IMG/VR virus record: IMGVR_UViG_3300031227_000130
Span: 1-41,204 of that record
DNA: 41,204 bases
Reading direction: 5' to 3' (one strand)
Origin: a virus
In this document: positions 12,909 to 22,581 of the stretch, in pieces
How positions within the stretch are numbered: position 1 is the first letter of the stretch
How the letters are laid out: each line of letters starts with the position of its first letter
Made by a program: the position numbers and the translations under genes
Notes under the pieces: model-generated
The model's database searches: none
What the model saw: the letters and a program-made list of their open reading frames with translations, nothing else
What the model was told of the DNA's origin: nothing

Positions 12909-15176
12909 TTAGGTGGGCCCACCGACGGCCCCGGTCGCTGCTACTCCGTAAGTTCCAGCTCCTGAGAATATCTTGTGGACGTGCGCATTACGGGAGCGGA
13001 TCAGTGTCTCCGCAGTGGCGTTGATATCATTTGCGGCGTTCACGGCAGTAGCAAATGTGCGGAAATAGATGTTACCGCCCGCCCCCTTGACTGTTCCAAT
13101 CCAGCTACTGCCAGCCGCCGTGACGTGGTCACTCGTGTTCCCGGACCCTGAGTGGTGGTGATTGGCGATGTCGACCCCATCCACGGTACCCCAGCAGGTA
13201 ATGTTACATTCGAACGTCGCGACGGTCGTAATGTATACGTGGGTGCCAACAAACGCGGAACTCCACGCGACATCGGTGGCCGTACATGCCAGCATTTTAT
13301 ACTGTGCCCCGATTACCAGCTCGGCCCACTTGGGCGTTGCGTTCCCGTAAATGATACTCCCCCGTGTCACTGCGGATGCCAGGGTGTCTGTATGCGTGGC
13401 GCTCAGGATGTCGTGAGCCCCGCCCGCCCCTGGCGCAACCCAGGCCGCGTCGGTCCCGTCGGAGGTCAATACGAACGTGTTAGCCCCGATGACCAGCTCG
13501 GACCACTTCGGCGTGGCGTTCCCGACAATAATACTGCCCTGGCTCACTCCCGCCGCCAGGGTGTCGCCGTGCTGGGCGCTCAGAATGTCGTGAGCCGCTG
13601 GCGCAGCAGGAGCGGCCCAGGCCGCGTCGGTCCCGTCCGACGTTAGAATGTGCCCTGCAACCGCCGAAATCACGAGCTCGCTCCATTTCGGCGTGGCGTT
13701 CCCTACAATGAGGCTGCCCCGCGATACTGCGGCTGCTAGAGTGTCACCGTGCTGAGCACTGAGCACATCGTGAGCCACTGGCGCACCTGGCGCGACCCAG
13801 CCCGCGGTGGTACCGTCTGAGGTCAGGAGCTCCCCGGCCCCACCAATGACCAGCTCTCCCCACTCCGGAGTCTTATCCCCGAGGATCAGACTGCCCTCGC
13901 TGACCCCCGCCGGATTGCTGTCGTCGTGCATACTCGAGAGAATGTGGTGTTTGGTCCCCTCGGGAGTAGAGCCCCCGCCACCACCGCCACTCTCGGACCT
14001 GGCGGACGTGTTCCTGTTGACCGCCTCGATCAGCGCGTCCAGGATTCGGTTCCCCGTATGCTCCTTGACTGGTGGCCATCCGGTCTCTAGCGTCAGCGTT
14101 CGGTCATCTGCGGTCCAAGTGTAGGTGTATCCCCGCAGATGGGTCTCCCCGGTGTACTCCAGGAACTCCGCTGTGACTTTGTCGCCCAGGAAATAGTCGC
14201 GGTCCAGGCACATCCCTGGCGTCTGGATGGGCTCGAACCTCAGCTCATACCGCGGACGCATCTCGTCCAGTCTGGTGTCCCCGAGGGTTTCCAGCCCCGT
14301 CAGCTCCTCCTCGCTCCTGGCGTCAACGAAATCCTCACAGCGGTTTAGCGGGCTCTCAGCTATGGCCGCCGGGTCGGTGCGCCAGGACCACATTCGGGCA
14401 TTATCCTCTCCCTCGCCACCGACCAGGACCGCGTTAATCTCATTCTGGTGCATATCCTCTAGCAGCGGCATCCTCACGTTGGCCCGATCGGTAGAGAATA
14501 CCACCGTTGCGGTCCGGTCCGCGCCCATCTGCCCATCGTACCAACGGAACTCGAACGTGGCCGCCCCGGTCATCACCACGTCGAAATCTCCGGCCATCGC
14601 CAACGCGATGTCCTGGACTACTGTCAGGAGATTCTTGTAGGCGACTGACCAGGTCTGGGCAGGTCCCGTCGCTGCGTCAGCTTGGACGGTCAGCCCAGGA
14701 ATTGCTCGCGCCCCTGCTCCTGGGCCGGCTTGCTCCTCCACCAGCTCCTTCGCGATTGTCTCCGCAACCCCGGTCTTTTCGGCTGCTACGGAGCCCACAA
14801 AGGCCGCGATCCTGCGACGGCCCAGGAGGTCGATCAGCCCCCTCCCCATCAGCTCGAACGAATACTCCCCATCCACTGACAGATAGTCAGACCAGGACCG
14901 GATCAGGAATACGCCGTCAACGTGCCAATCGATGTCCATCTCCGGCCAACACCACGAGAATTCAGCGATACCGTCGAGGATGGCCAGCACCGCCACCCGA
15001 GCCCGGAACGCGGTCATGCCCTCGTCGGCACGCTTCACGATTCCCAGGGTGAATGTGCCCAGCGTCCCGATCCGCCGGGTGTAGCTGAATCTGGTGTAGC
15101 CATCCTCGCCGCCGGTCAGGATTGCCGCGGGAGCTCCGGTTGTGTCGAGGATCCGCACCATGAAATCCTGTGGCAT
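12909..15176 (-). CDS. Tail protein: ReqiPepy6-Gp37-like with fibre repeats
   Basis: 755 residues. Residues 1-380 (FMVRILDTTGAPAAIL ..., a D-G-x-F-L-I-RSWS motif, LMGRGLIDLLGRR) fit the siphovirus ReqiPepy6 Gp37-like tail-tip family, comparable in position to tail hub proteins. A Gly hinge (SGGGGGGS, about 400) leads to four repeats of about 59 residues (about 409-646) with the pattern HDILSAQHGDTLA ... GNATPKWSELVI ... LTSDGT. A beta-rich C-terminus follows (VYITTVATFECN ...). The repeats look like a fibre shaft and the end like a receptor-binding domain. The start overlaps the upstream stop as TAATG. Confidence 0.75.
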   Translation of the reverse strand: MPQDFMVRILDTTGAPAAILTGGEDGYTRFSYTRRIGTLGTFTLGIVKRADEGMTAFRARVAVLAILDGIAEFSWCWPEMDIDWHVDGVFLIRSWSDYLSVDGEYSFELMGRGLIDLLGRRRIAAFVGSVAAEKTGVAETIAKELVEEQAGPGAGARAIPGLTVQADAATGPAQTWSVAYKNLLTVVQDIALAMAGDFDVVMTGAATFEFRWYDGQMGADRTATVVFSTDRANVRMPLLEDMHQNEINAVLVGGEGEDNARMWSWRTDPAAIAESPLNRCEDFVDARSEEELTGLETLGDTRLDEMRPRYELRFEPIQTPGMCLDRDYFLGDKVTAEFLEYTGETHLRGYTYTWTADDRTLTLETGWPPVKEHTGNRILDALIEAVNRNTSARSESGGGGGGSTPEGTKHHILSSMHDDSNPAGVSEGSLILGDKTPEWGELVIGGAGELLTSDGTTAGWVAPGAPVAHDVLSAQHGDTLAAAVSRGSLIVGNATPKWSELVISAVAGHILTSDGTDAAWAAPAAPAAHDILSAQHGDTLAAGVSQGSIIVGNATPKWSELVIGANTFVLTSDGTDAAWVAPGAGGAHDILSATHTDTLASAVTRGSIIYGNATPKWAELVIGAQYKMLACTATDVAWSSAFVGTHVYITTVATFECNITCWGTVDGVDIANHHHSGSGNTSDHVTAAGSSWIGTVKGAGGNIYFRTFATAVNAANDINATAETLIRSRNAHVHKIFSGAGTYGVAATGAVGGPT

Positions 15177-16030
15177 TAGACGCCTCTCCAGCGCACTTGG
15201 TAGCGGATGGTGGTATAGCTATTCCCGTTGCACCCCGAGCCCGACGCCCTCAGTCTGTTGAGCCCTCCGGGAGCCTCTGGCGAAACGTCCACCGCAAAGG
15301 TCGCCAGGTCTGTCGGGTTTGCTAGATACTCGAGAACACTCACCCCGTCACCGTCGCGAGCGGTCTTATTCCCATAGCGGAGGTCCACTTCCCAGTATTC
15401 TCCAGCCGGCACACTGGCCCCCGGTAGGAACGCCAGCTCATCCCCGGTCGTGAGGTTCTGGCAGGCGGGTCCCGTCATCGGCCCGTAAAAGCAGAGGATC
15501 GGGACGGCCGCCCAGGTTCCTGGGTAGTAGACTTCGTGAGTCTCGGCAAGGTCCGCGCCCGCAGGCGGACCGTATCGCTCCTCTGCCCATTCTGCCGTAT
15601 AGGGGAACACGGAGCTACACGTTAGCTGGACCGTGTCCTCTTGGATGTAATACAGTCCGTTCGCTCGCCTCATCCCGCTCAGCCCGTCGCTGAACAGGAC
15701 ATCCAACCGTCGCACATCCCCACTGGCCCGGCGAGAGTCTAGGTAGAATGTGGTCGACGGGTTCATTATGTCATAGAGCTCATCGCGCAGGGCCTCCAGC
15801 TCTGGTTCCGAGGTCGCCTGGAAGCGGAGGTTCATGGTGATTACCCGCCCCTGCCATAGCGCCGCGGTCAGGGTTTCACCGTGCTGCTGGGGGCCCGACT
15901 TGGTGATTCTCCGCAGCCGCGAGAGCCCCAGACCATCGTATCGGCGTACCCAGAGAGGCCCCAGGCATTCGATCTCGGCTCCCTCGTCGTTAGAGAATAC
16001 AAAGGTCATCTGGTCTTGAGAGGTTGGCAT
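15176..16030 (-). CDS. Distal tail protein (Dit-like)
   Basis: 284 residues. The N-terminal beta domain (TFVFSNDEGAEIECLGPLWV) and the core RVITMNLRFQATSEPELEALRDEL match the siphovirus tail-component/Dit family. That family forms the ring joining tail tube and tip. The C-terminal half is a galectin-like beta sandwich by pattern (strands around ATFAVDVSPEAPGG). Located directly after the tape measure, the usual place. Ends with TAATG coupling to the tip protein. Confidence 0.75.
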   Translation of the reverse strand: MPTSQDQMTFVFSNDEGAEIECLGPLWVRRYDGLGLSRLRRITKSGPQQHGETLTAALWQGRVITMNLRFQATSEPELEALRDELYDIMNPSTTFYLDSRRASGDVRRLDVLFSDGLSGMRRANGLYYIQEDTVQLTCSSVFPYTAEWAEERYGPPAGADLAETHEVYYPGTWAAVPILCFYGPMTGPACQNLTTGDELAFLPGASVPAGEYWEVDLRYGNKTARDGDGVSVLEYLANPTDLATFAVDVSPEAPGGLNRLRASGSGCNGNSYTTIRYQVRWRGV

Positions 16031-16031
16031 C

Positions 16032-19000
16032 CTATAACCCCATGCTCATCATTACGAGCGCACTCTGCAATGAGTCTATCTCGGACGCGCCCACGTTGCC
16101 CTCGATGGTGACGTTGAACGTGTTCCCTCCGGAGCTGCGAGACGTAGGTTCTCCTTCGGAATCCCGCCCCCCTGGAGGAGGAGGCACCGACGGCCCCCCA
16201 GAAGGCTCCGCGGCGCCGCCCCCACCCTGCAGCGCCTCATCCAATCCACGGACGAACGCATCCCCAATCCGCCAGCCCGCGTCGTAGGCCGCCCCGATCG
16301 GTGGCATGTTAATCAGTGCCGTCTCCATCTGGTCTAACGCGGACCGCAGAGCCGCCACTCCGGAAGCCATCCCAGCAGTCACGGCCGCACCGAACGTCCG
16401 CAGAGCCCCTAGAACCAGCGACACATCAGCGCCAGGCTCCGCCATAGTCATTATGAGGTTGATCCCACCAATAATCGCGGTCCGGATCTCCTCTGAGACT
16501 TCTAGGAAATCCCCCGCGTTGCTCAGGCCGGCCGTTTGCATCGCCCTGGTGACGGTTCCCAGACCAGTGATTACGTCGGCCATCTGGCCACCGAAATTAG
16601 CCATGGCTGCCGGTATATCCTCATCCTCCAGTTTGATCATCTCCCCCAGGGCCTCGGCGGAGGTCTTGAGCGCCTTAGTTATGATTTCCACCGACTTAGC
16701 AAACGCCACGGTGTCAGTCAGTCCACCCTCATACTCCCCGGCCAGCTCCTCGATTACGTCGATCACAATGATTAGTTGGCCCTTGAGCACTGCCATTTGA
16801 CCGGGGAGGTTCGCCACGGCGACATAGTCAGCCAGCTCGGTCATGGCGTCCACCGCGGGTTTGATCATTCCCACCGCGTCTGAGATTGACTTTAGGATAA
16901 TCTGCCCCGCCTCCGGGATATAGAGACTGGTGTCCTCAGATATTGTCTTGAGCTCAGTAATGACCGAGGTCAGCGCCTCGCCGAACAGAATCATCCGTTG
17001 CGGGATTGCATCTAGATTCGGGAGGTCGAGCAGGCCCAGAATCAGCTCTATGCCCCCGCCGGCCGCGTCGAGAATACTCCCAGCGGCCGTATAGAAATTA
17101 GCCGCGGCAGGTATCCCCTCATCTACAAAGAAATCGGCGACATCGTCCAGCTCCCCGATCACATCCTCTAGAGCCTCTGCGAGGTCTTGAGAATTGGCCG
17201 TCAGATCCCCGACCTCTTCCCATTCGACCAGATCCTTGATCAGGTCAATCCCCCCGCCAGCCGCATCGAAGATGGTTCCAGCCGCCGTGAAGATTAGCGC
17301 CGCGGTTTGGGTCCCTTCCACATCAAACCCTCTCGCAATCAGCTCTAGTTGCCCCAGGACAGTCTTCATCGCGTCACCAAGATCGATTGCTTGGGTGACG
17401 ATGTCCCCCACCGGCTCATACTCGACCAGCGCCTTGACGATGTCGATCCCTGAGGAGACTGAGCCAAAGATCGTTCCGGCCGCTGTAAAGAACTTCGCCG
17501 CGTTTTGCATCCCCTCCAGCTCAAAGAAAGTAGACAGGCCCCCCAAGTATTTTATGACTTCCCACAGCCGATCAGCAAGGTTCATCGCTTGGGTGTCGAT
17601 ATTCTCGGCCGGCTCATACTCGACCAGCGCCTTGACAACGTCGATCCCCGAGGATACCTGACCCCAAATCTTTCCGGCTGCTTCGTAGAACGCGGCCGCG
17701 TTCTGGACGCCTTCCAGCTCGAACTCTTTCGCCAGGTCGAGCAGTACCGGCATCACTTCCAGGAGCCGCGCGTGCATGTTCTTCACCTGGGCTTGGAGGT
17801 TCCCCAGCGGTTCATAGGTCGCCATTGTCGCCAGCATGTCGATAGCAGGCTCGACGAGCCCCGTAATCTTTTTGATAGAATCAGACCACAGCGCCGCGTC
17901 TTTGATTCCATCGTAGGTAAACCGCTCCTGCAGAGTACCAATCACGTCCACGACGGCCGTCATCACCCGATACACGTCGTCAGCCCAGACCTCCATATCG
18001 GGGAGGTCCAGCTCCTTGATGTCAGAGAAATCCCTCACCACTGCGTCGAACATGACTGACAGCCGCTTGGCTGTATTCTGTAGTTTCTTGATCACATCGT
18101 ACGAGAATAGATTCTGGATGTGCTGTATCACGTCGACGGCTTGGATGGCCAATTGCTCGAATTGCTCAAAGTAGTCGCCCAGCTCGGGCATCCCGCCCAT
18201 GCTGTTAATCGATTGCGCCAGGGTGAGCATATCGGAGAATACGGCGATGACCTCCTGCACGGCCTCGCCTACCGCCTCGATCACCTTGGCCTCGCCGTGG
18301 TCGATACCGGCCGCCCAGCCAGTCATCATTTGTAGACCCATTTCCGCGAATATCGTAGAGGGAGACCGTATACCTAGCGCAGACTTGGCCGCGTTAATAG
18401 CTGAGTTGACGACGTTTTTAACCGCGTTTTTGAGGATGTCAGGCACGGACTTAATTCCATCGGCGATCCCAGCGACCAGATCCTTGCCAACCTGTTTTAT
18501 TTCTTCTAGCTGTCGATTAAACTCCTCCACGATCTCACCTGTAAAGGCGTCCCACCAATCAGCGATGCCTTGCTGCCAATTCTCTTTGCCGGTGAGCCCC
18601 CGCATGAGACCATCGAGAATTTGCATACCAAACACTTTGAAGGCGCTTGTTTGCTCCTCCTCCTTATCCTTCCCTATCGCGAAATCGAAGATACCCTTGA
18701 TGGCTGCCCAGAGCAGCCCCCCGATAGTGGCAGCCAGGCCCACGATGATAGCGATTGCGCCCTTAATGATCTTACCCAAGACTTCGCCGAACTTGACCCC
18801 CCATTCATCGGCTATTGCCTTGTCCTCTAGCTTTTCCAACCACTTGAGCATTTTCGTCACAAACTCAGGCCCCTTGGTATAGAGGGATTTGATCCCCCCT
18901 ATGACCACATCAGTCAGGACAGGCCCAAGCTTGGTAATCCAGCCACCGACCGCCGTGCTGAGGGAATCCCAGGCCGAACCGATAGCCTCCACCATTTTCT

Positions 19001-21158
19001 CGCCCCATGGTTCCGCGTTCTCGCGTACCGTATCGAACACAGAACCAGTGACCTCCTTCACTGTCTCGGTCCAGGTTTCCACATTGTCCTGCAGATAATC
19101 GAATGCCCCGAGCGCCGCGTCCTTTACCTTCCCGCCCCACTCTACAGCCTTTTCCTTCAGTGTGTCCCATGCCTCACCTACGAACTCCCAGATCTTCTCG
19201 CCCCAGATGGGTACGTTTTCACTCAGATAGTCCCAGATATTGAGAGCCGCGTCCTTTACCTTCCCGCCCCACTCCTCCGCCTTCTCAGTGAGGGTATCCC
19301 ATGCCTCGCCGACGAACTCCCAGATCTTCTCACCCCACTCAGGCACGTTCTCGCTCAGATAGTCCCAGATGTTGAGCGCCGTGTCGCGGACCACCTCGCC
19401 CCATTCTCCGGCCTTCTCCGTTAATGTCGCCCACGCCTCGGACACGAACTCCCAGATCTTCTCGCCCCAGATGGGTACGTTTTCGCTCAGATAGTCAAAG
19501 GCTGTGACGGCCGCATCTCGCAGCTTGCCAGCCCATTCGACAGCCTTCCCAGATACAAAGTCCCATGCGGATCCAATGGCCGTGGTCAGCACCTCCTTCA
19601 GCGGCGCAACCACCTCGCTCAGATCACCCACCGCCTCGAATGCTGCCTGGATTGCGGCACTCAGCCCGCCCTCTTGAAAGGCTGCGGTAATATCGCCCCA
19701 AGCCTCCTTGGCCCAGTCGACAATGGGGAGGAGGTAATCACCCAGGACATAGCCCAGCTCCTGCAGGCGTTCCATAGTGGACGTGATCCCGCCCTGGCTG
19801 GCCACGAAGGCAGCCCCCAGAGCCACGATCCCCGCAACAATGAGACCAATCGGTGAAATAAGCACCCCGATAGCAGTGGCCATGAATCCGAGCACCATCA
19901 GCACAGGCCCGGCGGCAGCCAACACCACCCCGAAGGCAATGCCGATGGCCAGTGTGGAGGTGTCCAGGGTCATCAGCCAGTCAATGGCGATCCCTACCTT
20001 GTCGATCAGTGGTATGAGAAACTCATCAATAAGCGGCTGCCCGGCCTTGATCATAAACGTCTCAAAGGCGCCCTGGAGCTGTTCCATCGCCGCGTTGAAT
20101 CCCTTGGTCCGGGCAGCGCCGACCTCCTCCGCTGAGGCGGCATTCTCGATGGCCCCTGTCATGCGGTCCCAACCTATCGTGCCCTCCTCCAGCAGGGTGT
20201 TCATGGCCGTCTGCCCGTAGGTCCCTGCCAGGGCGATCACGTACTGGTTGCGCATCTCCTCGGTGAGCCCGTGCATAGAATCTTCGCCCACCTCCAAGGC
20301 AATGCCAAATTCATCTATGATGCGCGGCATCCCTTTGAATCGCCCCTCGGAATCGTACAGGCTCACATTCAGTTCCGCCATGGCTTCCTTGACGGCCTTG
20401 GTGGGTCGCTGGAGATTGGTGAGCATCGAACGTAGCCCCGTCCCAGCTTCTGAGCCCACAATACCTCGTTCTGAGAGAATAGCTACAGCTGTGGACAACT
20501 CCGTAATCGGGATCCCCATAGCTGCAGCCACAGGGCCGATAATCCTCAGCGTATCGGTGAGATCAGAGACCTCCAACACGGCCGCGTCCGCGGTCTTGAC
20601 AAAGACATCTGCGAAACTTGTCCCGATAGCCGTGTCCTCTGAAAACGTTTTCATCCCGATAGCGACAGCTTCCGATGCCTGGGCCAAATCGAGGTCACTT
20701 GCCGCAGCTAGGTCGACAGCTTGGCGGAAGACACCCGTGAGGTCGGTTCCCTCTGCGATGTATTGATTCAGGCCGTCATCCCCCCCGAATATGTCCGCCG
20801 TCGTCAACCCCGCCTTGTAAAACGTGGTCAGCGCGTCCGCAGCCTGGGCCGCATCAATACCGATCAGTTGAGTATCGGCTCCTATGCCTATGGCAGCCTC
20901 TCGCAGCGAATCCTCCATGGCCCCGCCAGCGTCCCCGACGGCCACGCCCAGGATGTTCATCTGTTCCTCGAAATCGCCAGCAATCGTCACCGCGACCTTG
21001 CCGATCTTGAGCAGCGGCCCGGTGAGCGTCGACGTCATCTTGAAACCTACGTCCATCATATCGCGGCCTACGTCGCGGAACTTCTGGCCGATGCTGGCCA
21101 TGACCTTGGAGGCTTCGTCTTTGCCTTTTACAACTACGGTGACTTCTTTTTCTGGCAT
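16032..21158 (-). CDS. Tape measure protein
   Basis: 1708 residues. The N-terminal part (about 60-400) has the PhageMin_Tail-type region (SERGIVGSEAGTGLRSML ...). Hydrophobic segments at about 400-455 may enter the membrane. Residues about 530-720 hold Trp-rich repeats of about 45 residues (SENVPIWGEKIWEFVGEAWD). A GIRSPSTIFAEMG motif, common near the end of tape measures, is at about 927 and is followed by nearly 780 more residues with repeats of about 65 (ENIDTQAMNLADRLWEVIKY, GMQNAAKFFTAAGTI). At roughly 0.15 nm per residue the tail would be about 250 nm if the whole protein spans it. Confidence 0.9.
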   Translation of the reverse strand: MPEKEVTVVVKGKDEASKVMASIGQKFRDVGRDMMDVGFKMTSTLTGPLLKIGKVAVTIAGDFEEQMNILGVAVGDAGGAMEDSLREAAIGIGADTQLIGIDAAQAADALTTFYKAGLTTADIFGGDDGLNQYIAEGTDLTGVFRQAVDLAAASDLDLAQASEAVAIGMKTFSEDTAIGTSFADVFVKTADAAVLEVSDLTDTLRIIGPVAAAMGIPITELSTAVAILSERGIVGSEAGTGLRSMLTNLQRPTKAVKEAMAELNVSLYDSEGRFKGMPRIIDEFGIALEVGEDSMHGLTEEMRNQYVIALAGTYGQTAMNTLLEEGTIGWDRMTGAIENAASAEEVGAARTKGFNAAMEQLQGAFETFMIKAGQPLIDEFLIPLIDKVGIAIDWLMTLDTSTLAIGIAFGVVLAAAGPVLMVLGFMATAIGVLISPIGLIVAGIVALGAAFVASQGGITSTMERLQELGYVLGDYLLPIVDWAKEAWGDITAAFQEGGLSAAIQAAFEAVGDLSEVVAPLKEVLTTAIGSAWDFVSGKAVEWAGKLRDAAVTAFDYLSENVPIWGEKIWEFVSEAWATLTEKAGEWGEVVRDTALNIWDYLSENVPEWGEKIWEFVGEAWDTLTEKAEEWGGKVKDAALNIWDYLSENVPIWGEKIWEFVGEAWDTLKEKAVEWGGKVKDAALGAFDYLQDNVETWTETVKEVTGSVFDTVRENAEPWGEKMVEAIGSAWDSLSTAVGGWITKLGPVLTDVVIGGIKSLYTKGPEFVTKMLKWLEKLEDKAIADEWGVKFGEVLGKIIKGAIAIIVGLAATIGGLLWAAIKGIFDFAIGKDKEEEQTSAFKVFGMQILDGLMRGLTGKENWQQGIADWWDAFTGEIVEEFNRQLEEIKQVGKDLVAGIADGIKSVPDILKNAVKNVVNSAINAAKSALGIRSPSTIFAEMGLQMMTGWAAGIDHGEAKVIEAVGEAVQEVIAVFSDMLTLAQSINSMGGMPELGDYFEQFEQLAIQAVDVIQHIQNLFSYDVIKKLQNTAKRLSVMFDAVVRDFSDIKELDLPDMEVWADDVYRVMTAVVDVIGTLQERFTYDGIKDAALWSDSIKKITGLVEPAIDMLATMATYEPLGNLQAQVKNMHARLLEVMPVLLDLAKEFELEGVQNAAAFYEAAGKIWGQVSSGIDVVKALVEYEPAENIDTQAMNLADRLWEVIKYLGGLSTFFELEGMQNAAKFFTAAGTIFGSVSSGIDIVKALVEYEPVGDIVTQAIDLGDAMKTVLGQLELIARGFDVEGTQTAALIFTAAGTIFDAAGGGIDLIKDLVEWEEVGDLTANSQDLAEALEDVIGELDDVADFFVDEGIPAAANFYTAAGSILDAAGGGIELILGLLDLPNLDAIPQRMILFGEALTSVITELKTISEDTSLYIPEAGQIILKSISDAVGMIKPAVDAMTELADYVAVANLPGQMAVLKGQLIIVIDVIEELAGEYEGGLTDTVAFAKSVEIITKALKTSAEALGEMIKLEDEDIPAAMANFGGQMADVITGLGTVTRAMQTAGLSNAGDFLEVSEEIRTAIIGGINLIMTMAEPGADVSLVLGALRTFGAAVTAGMASGVAALRSALDQMETALINMPPIGAAYDAGWRIGDAFVRGLDEALQGGGGAAEPSGGPSVPPPPGGRDSEGEPTSRSSGGNTFNVTIEGNVGASEIDSLQSALVMMSMGL

Positions 21159-21160
21159 CT

Positions 21161-21606
21161 TTACTGCTTATTGTGTTGCGCCAACACGTCCCGGATGATC
21201 AGGGCCCGCCTCAGGTCCACCCATGACTCGCGCCGGGCTTCACTGGGAGTGATCCCCCAGAGCTGCGTCGCCTGATAGATCAGCACGTCCGGCGGTGGCG
21301 TGGCCTCCTCCGAGCCGAACTCTAGCCAGACGTGCAGGCGCGACCTCAGTTTCCCTCCGTCAGCACTTTCATCTCATCACCCAGCGCGGAGGCGACAGCC
21401 GACATCTCTCTTACTTTGAGCTTCGGGACGTCAAGCCTCGAAGTGAGGCGGGCCAGCAGATCGATCAGGTCCCAAGGCGACTTGGGCTCTTGCAGGGTGG
21501 CCCACTCCTCCAGCGTCAGATCCCGTAGCGCGTCCGTGTCAACCGTGAACGCCAGGGTAGACTCCTCGGTGGTCTCCTCGGCCACGTCTTGCTTCTTCTC
21601 AGGCAC
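21161..21606 (-). CDS. Tail assembly chaperone, -1 frameshift product (gpGT-like)
   Basis: Reading shifts -1 at GGGAAAC (21355-21349), immediately before the TGA at 21348-21346. The extension of 62 residues begins LRSRLHVWLEFGSEE, contains PPPDVLIYQATQLWGITPSEA and ends VLAQHNKQ at the TAA 21163-21161, two bases before the tape measure ATG. This is the classic arrangement of lambda G/GT. The fused protein should recruit tape measure and tail tube subunits. No other gene fits in 21159-21345. Confidence 0.8.
21346..21606 (-). CDS. Tail assembly chaperone, unshifted product (gpG-like)
   Basis: 86 residues from a GTG at 21606, which lies 6 bases after AAAGGAG; the ATG at 21612 abuts the ribosome site and is less likely. 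It has an acidic N-terminus, then LEEWATLQEPKSPWDLIDLLARL and a C-terminal helix ending VLTEGN. It sits between tail tube and tape measure genes, and its stop follows the slippery site. Confidence 0.75.
   Translation of the reverse strand: MPEKKQDVAEETTEESTLAFTVDTDALRDLTLEEWATLQEPKSPWDLIDLLARLTSRLDVPKLKVREMSAVASALGDEMKVLTEGN
21349..21355 (-). promoter_or_regulatory. Slippery heptamer GGGAAAC
   Basis: Minus-strand GGGAAAC, read in the zero frame as G GGA AAC with TGA next, fits X XXY YYZ. It lies in the expected tail chaperone gene and joins two open frames, so programmed -1 frameshifting is strongly indicated. Confidence 0.8.
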
Positions 21607-21668
21607 GATCATCTCCTTTACTTGGGGCCCCCAGGCTCCCCCAGGGGCCCCTGTTGCATTCGTCAATA

Positions 21669-22127
21669 CTAGGTCGTGGCCTGGTCACCTCGCGCCAGCT
21701 CGACACCGAACCACGTTGCTTCGTTCGACACGATGTCGGCCGTGGTGGCATCTGTGGCTGGCGTGACTGGCGTGGTCCAGTACCCCGCCCCCGTAAACTC
21801 CCAGCCGTCAGCCTGGGAGCCCCGCGGCCGGTAGCGCAGATAGCAAAGATCCTGATTCTCAAAGTAGCCGTCGATCAGGTCCGCCATCTCAGCGTCGACC
21901 TCAGTATACGGATACCGAATCACGTAGGTCACCGGGTTTTTCTTGCCAATGCCGATGATCGGAATGTGGGCCCCAAAGACGTGGGAGCTCCCGGTCATGC
22001 TCTCCCCACCGCCTGGCGTCACCGCGGTAACACTTCCACTCACATCAGCCGACCAGTCAATCCCATCTGCGCTCAAAGCGAGCGTGACGTGCTTGCTGGT
22101 GATATGGCCTACTGTCTGCGGACTCAT
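21669..22127 (-). CDS. Major tail (tube) protein
   Basis: 152 residues. The beta-rich sequence with HVTLALSADGIDWSADVSGS, GAHIPIIGIGKKNPVTYVIRY and a C-terminal FGVELARGD fits siphovirus tail tube proteins in size, pattern and position before the chaperone genes. AGGAGG precedes the ATG. The tube polymer surrounds the tape measure. Confidence 0.7.
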   Translation of the reverse strand: MSPQTVGHITSKHVTLALSADGIDWSADVSGSVTAVTPGGGESMTGSSHVFGAHIPIIGIGKKNPVTYVIRYPYTEVDAEMADLIDGYFENQDLCYLRYRPRGSQADGWEFTGAGYWTTPVTPATDATTADIVSNEATWFGVELARGDQATT

Positions 22128-22143
22128 AGTATAGCCTCCTTTG

Positions 22144-22581
22144 TTATCCTCTAGCTGTCACTTCCGCGATCACCGCATGATACGCGATCCCTGCCTCCTC
22201 GATGATGGCGCAACGGACCTTGAGAAACAGCTTGGACAGAGCCGCCCCCGTATCCGCAGCCAGCGTCTGGAGCACCGCGTCAGCCATGTCGAGCGTCGCT
22301 AGTCGGTTGGTTCTCTCTATGCCTTGCGCGATAGGCGACACCGCCACGATGAGCTCGGTGGTCATCATCGGCGAGGTCGCCCCTCCCTCAAACGTCCAGG
22401 GCCCCCCTTCGGCCTTGGGATACACCACAAATGACACCGGCAGGATGGCCCCAGGGATTGAGGCTGGGACATTGATCCCGTTGTTGGTTCGCACTCCGGG
22501 AATGATCTTTGCTGCTATGTTCTCCATGAACTCGCGGATGCCGTACCGGGGATTGGAGCCCGTCGCGTGAGGGTCAAACAT
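22144..22581 (-). CDS. Tail completion/terminator protein
   Basis: 145 residues. Helical N-terminus (YGIREFMENIAAKII), then strands (LPVSFVVYPKAE), MTTELIVAVSPIAQGIERTN and a C-terminal HAVIAEVTARG strand. It resembles tail completion (gpU-like) proteins by pattern and position between connector and tube genes. The ATG at 22581 overlaps the connector stop as TGATG; longer starts upstream are out-of-frame shadows of that gene. Confidence 0.6.
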   Translation of the reverse strand: MFDPHATGSNPRYGIREFMENIAAKIIPGVRTNNGINVPASIPGAILPVSFVVYPKAEGGPWTFEGGATSPMMTTELIVAVSPIAQGIERTNRLATLDMADAVLQTLAADTGAALSKLFLKVRCAIIEEAGIAYHAVIAEVTARG

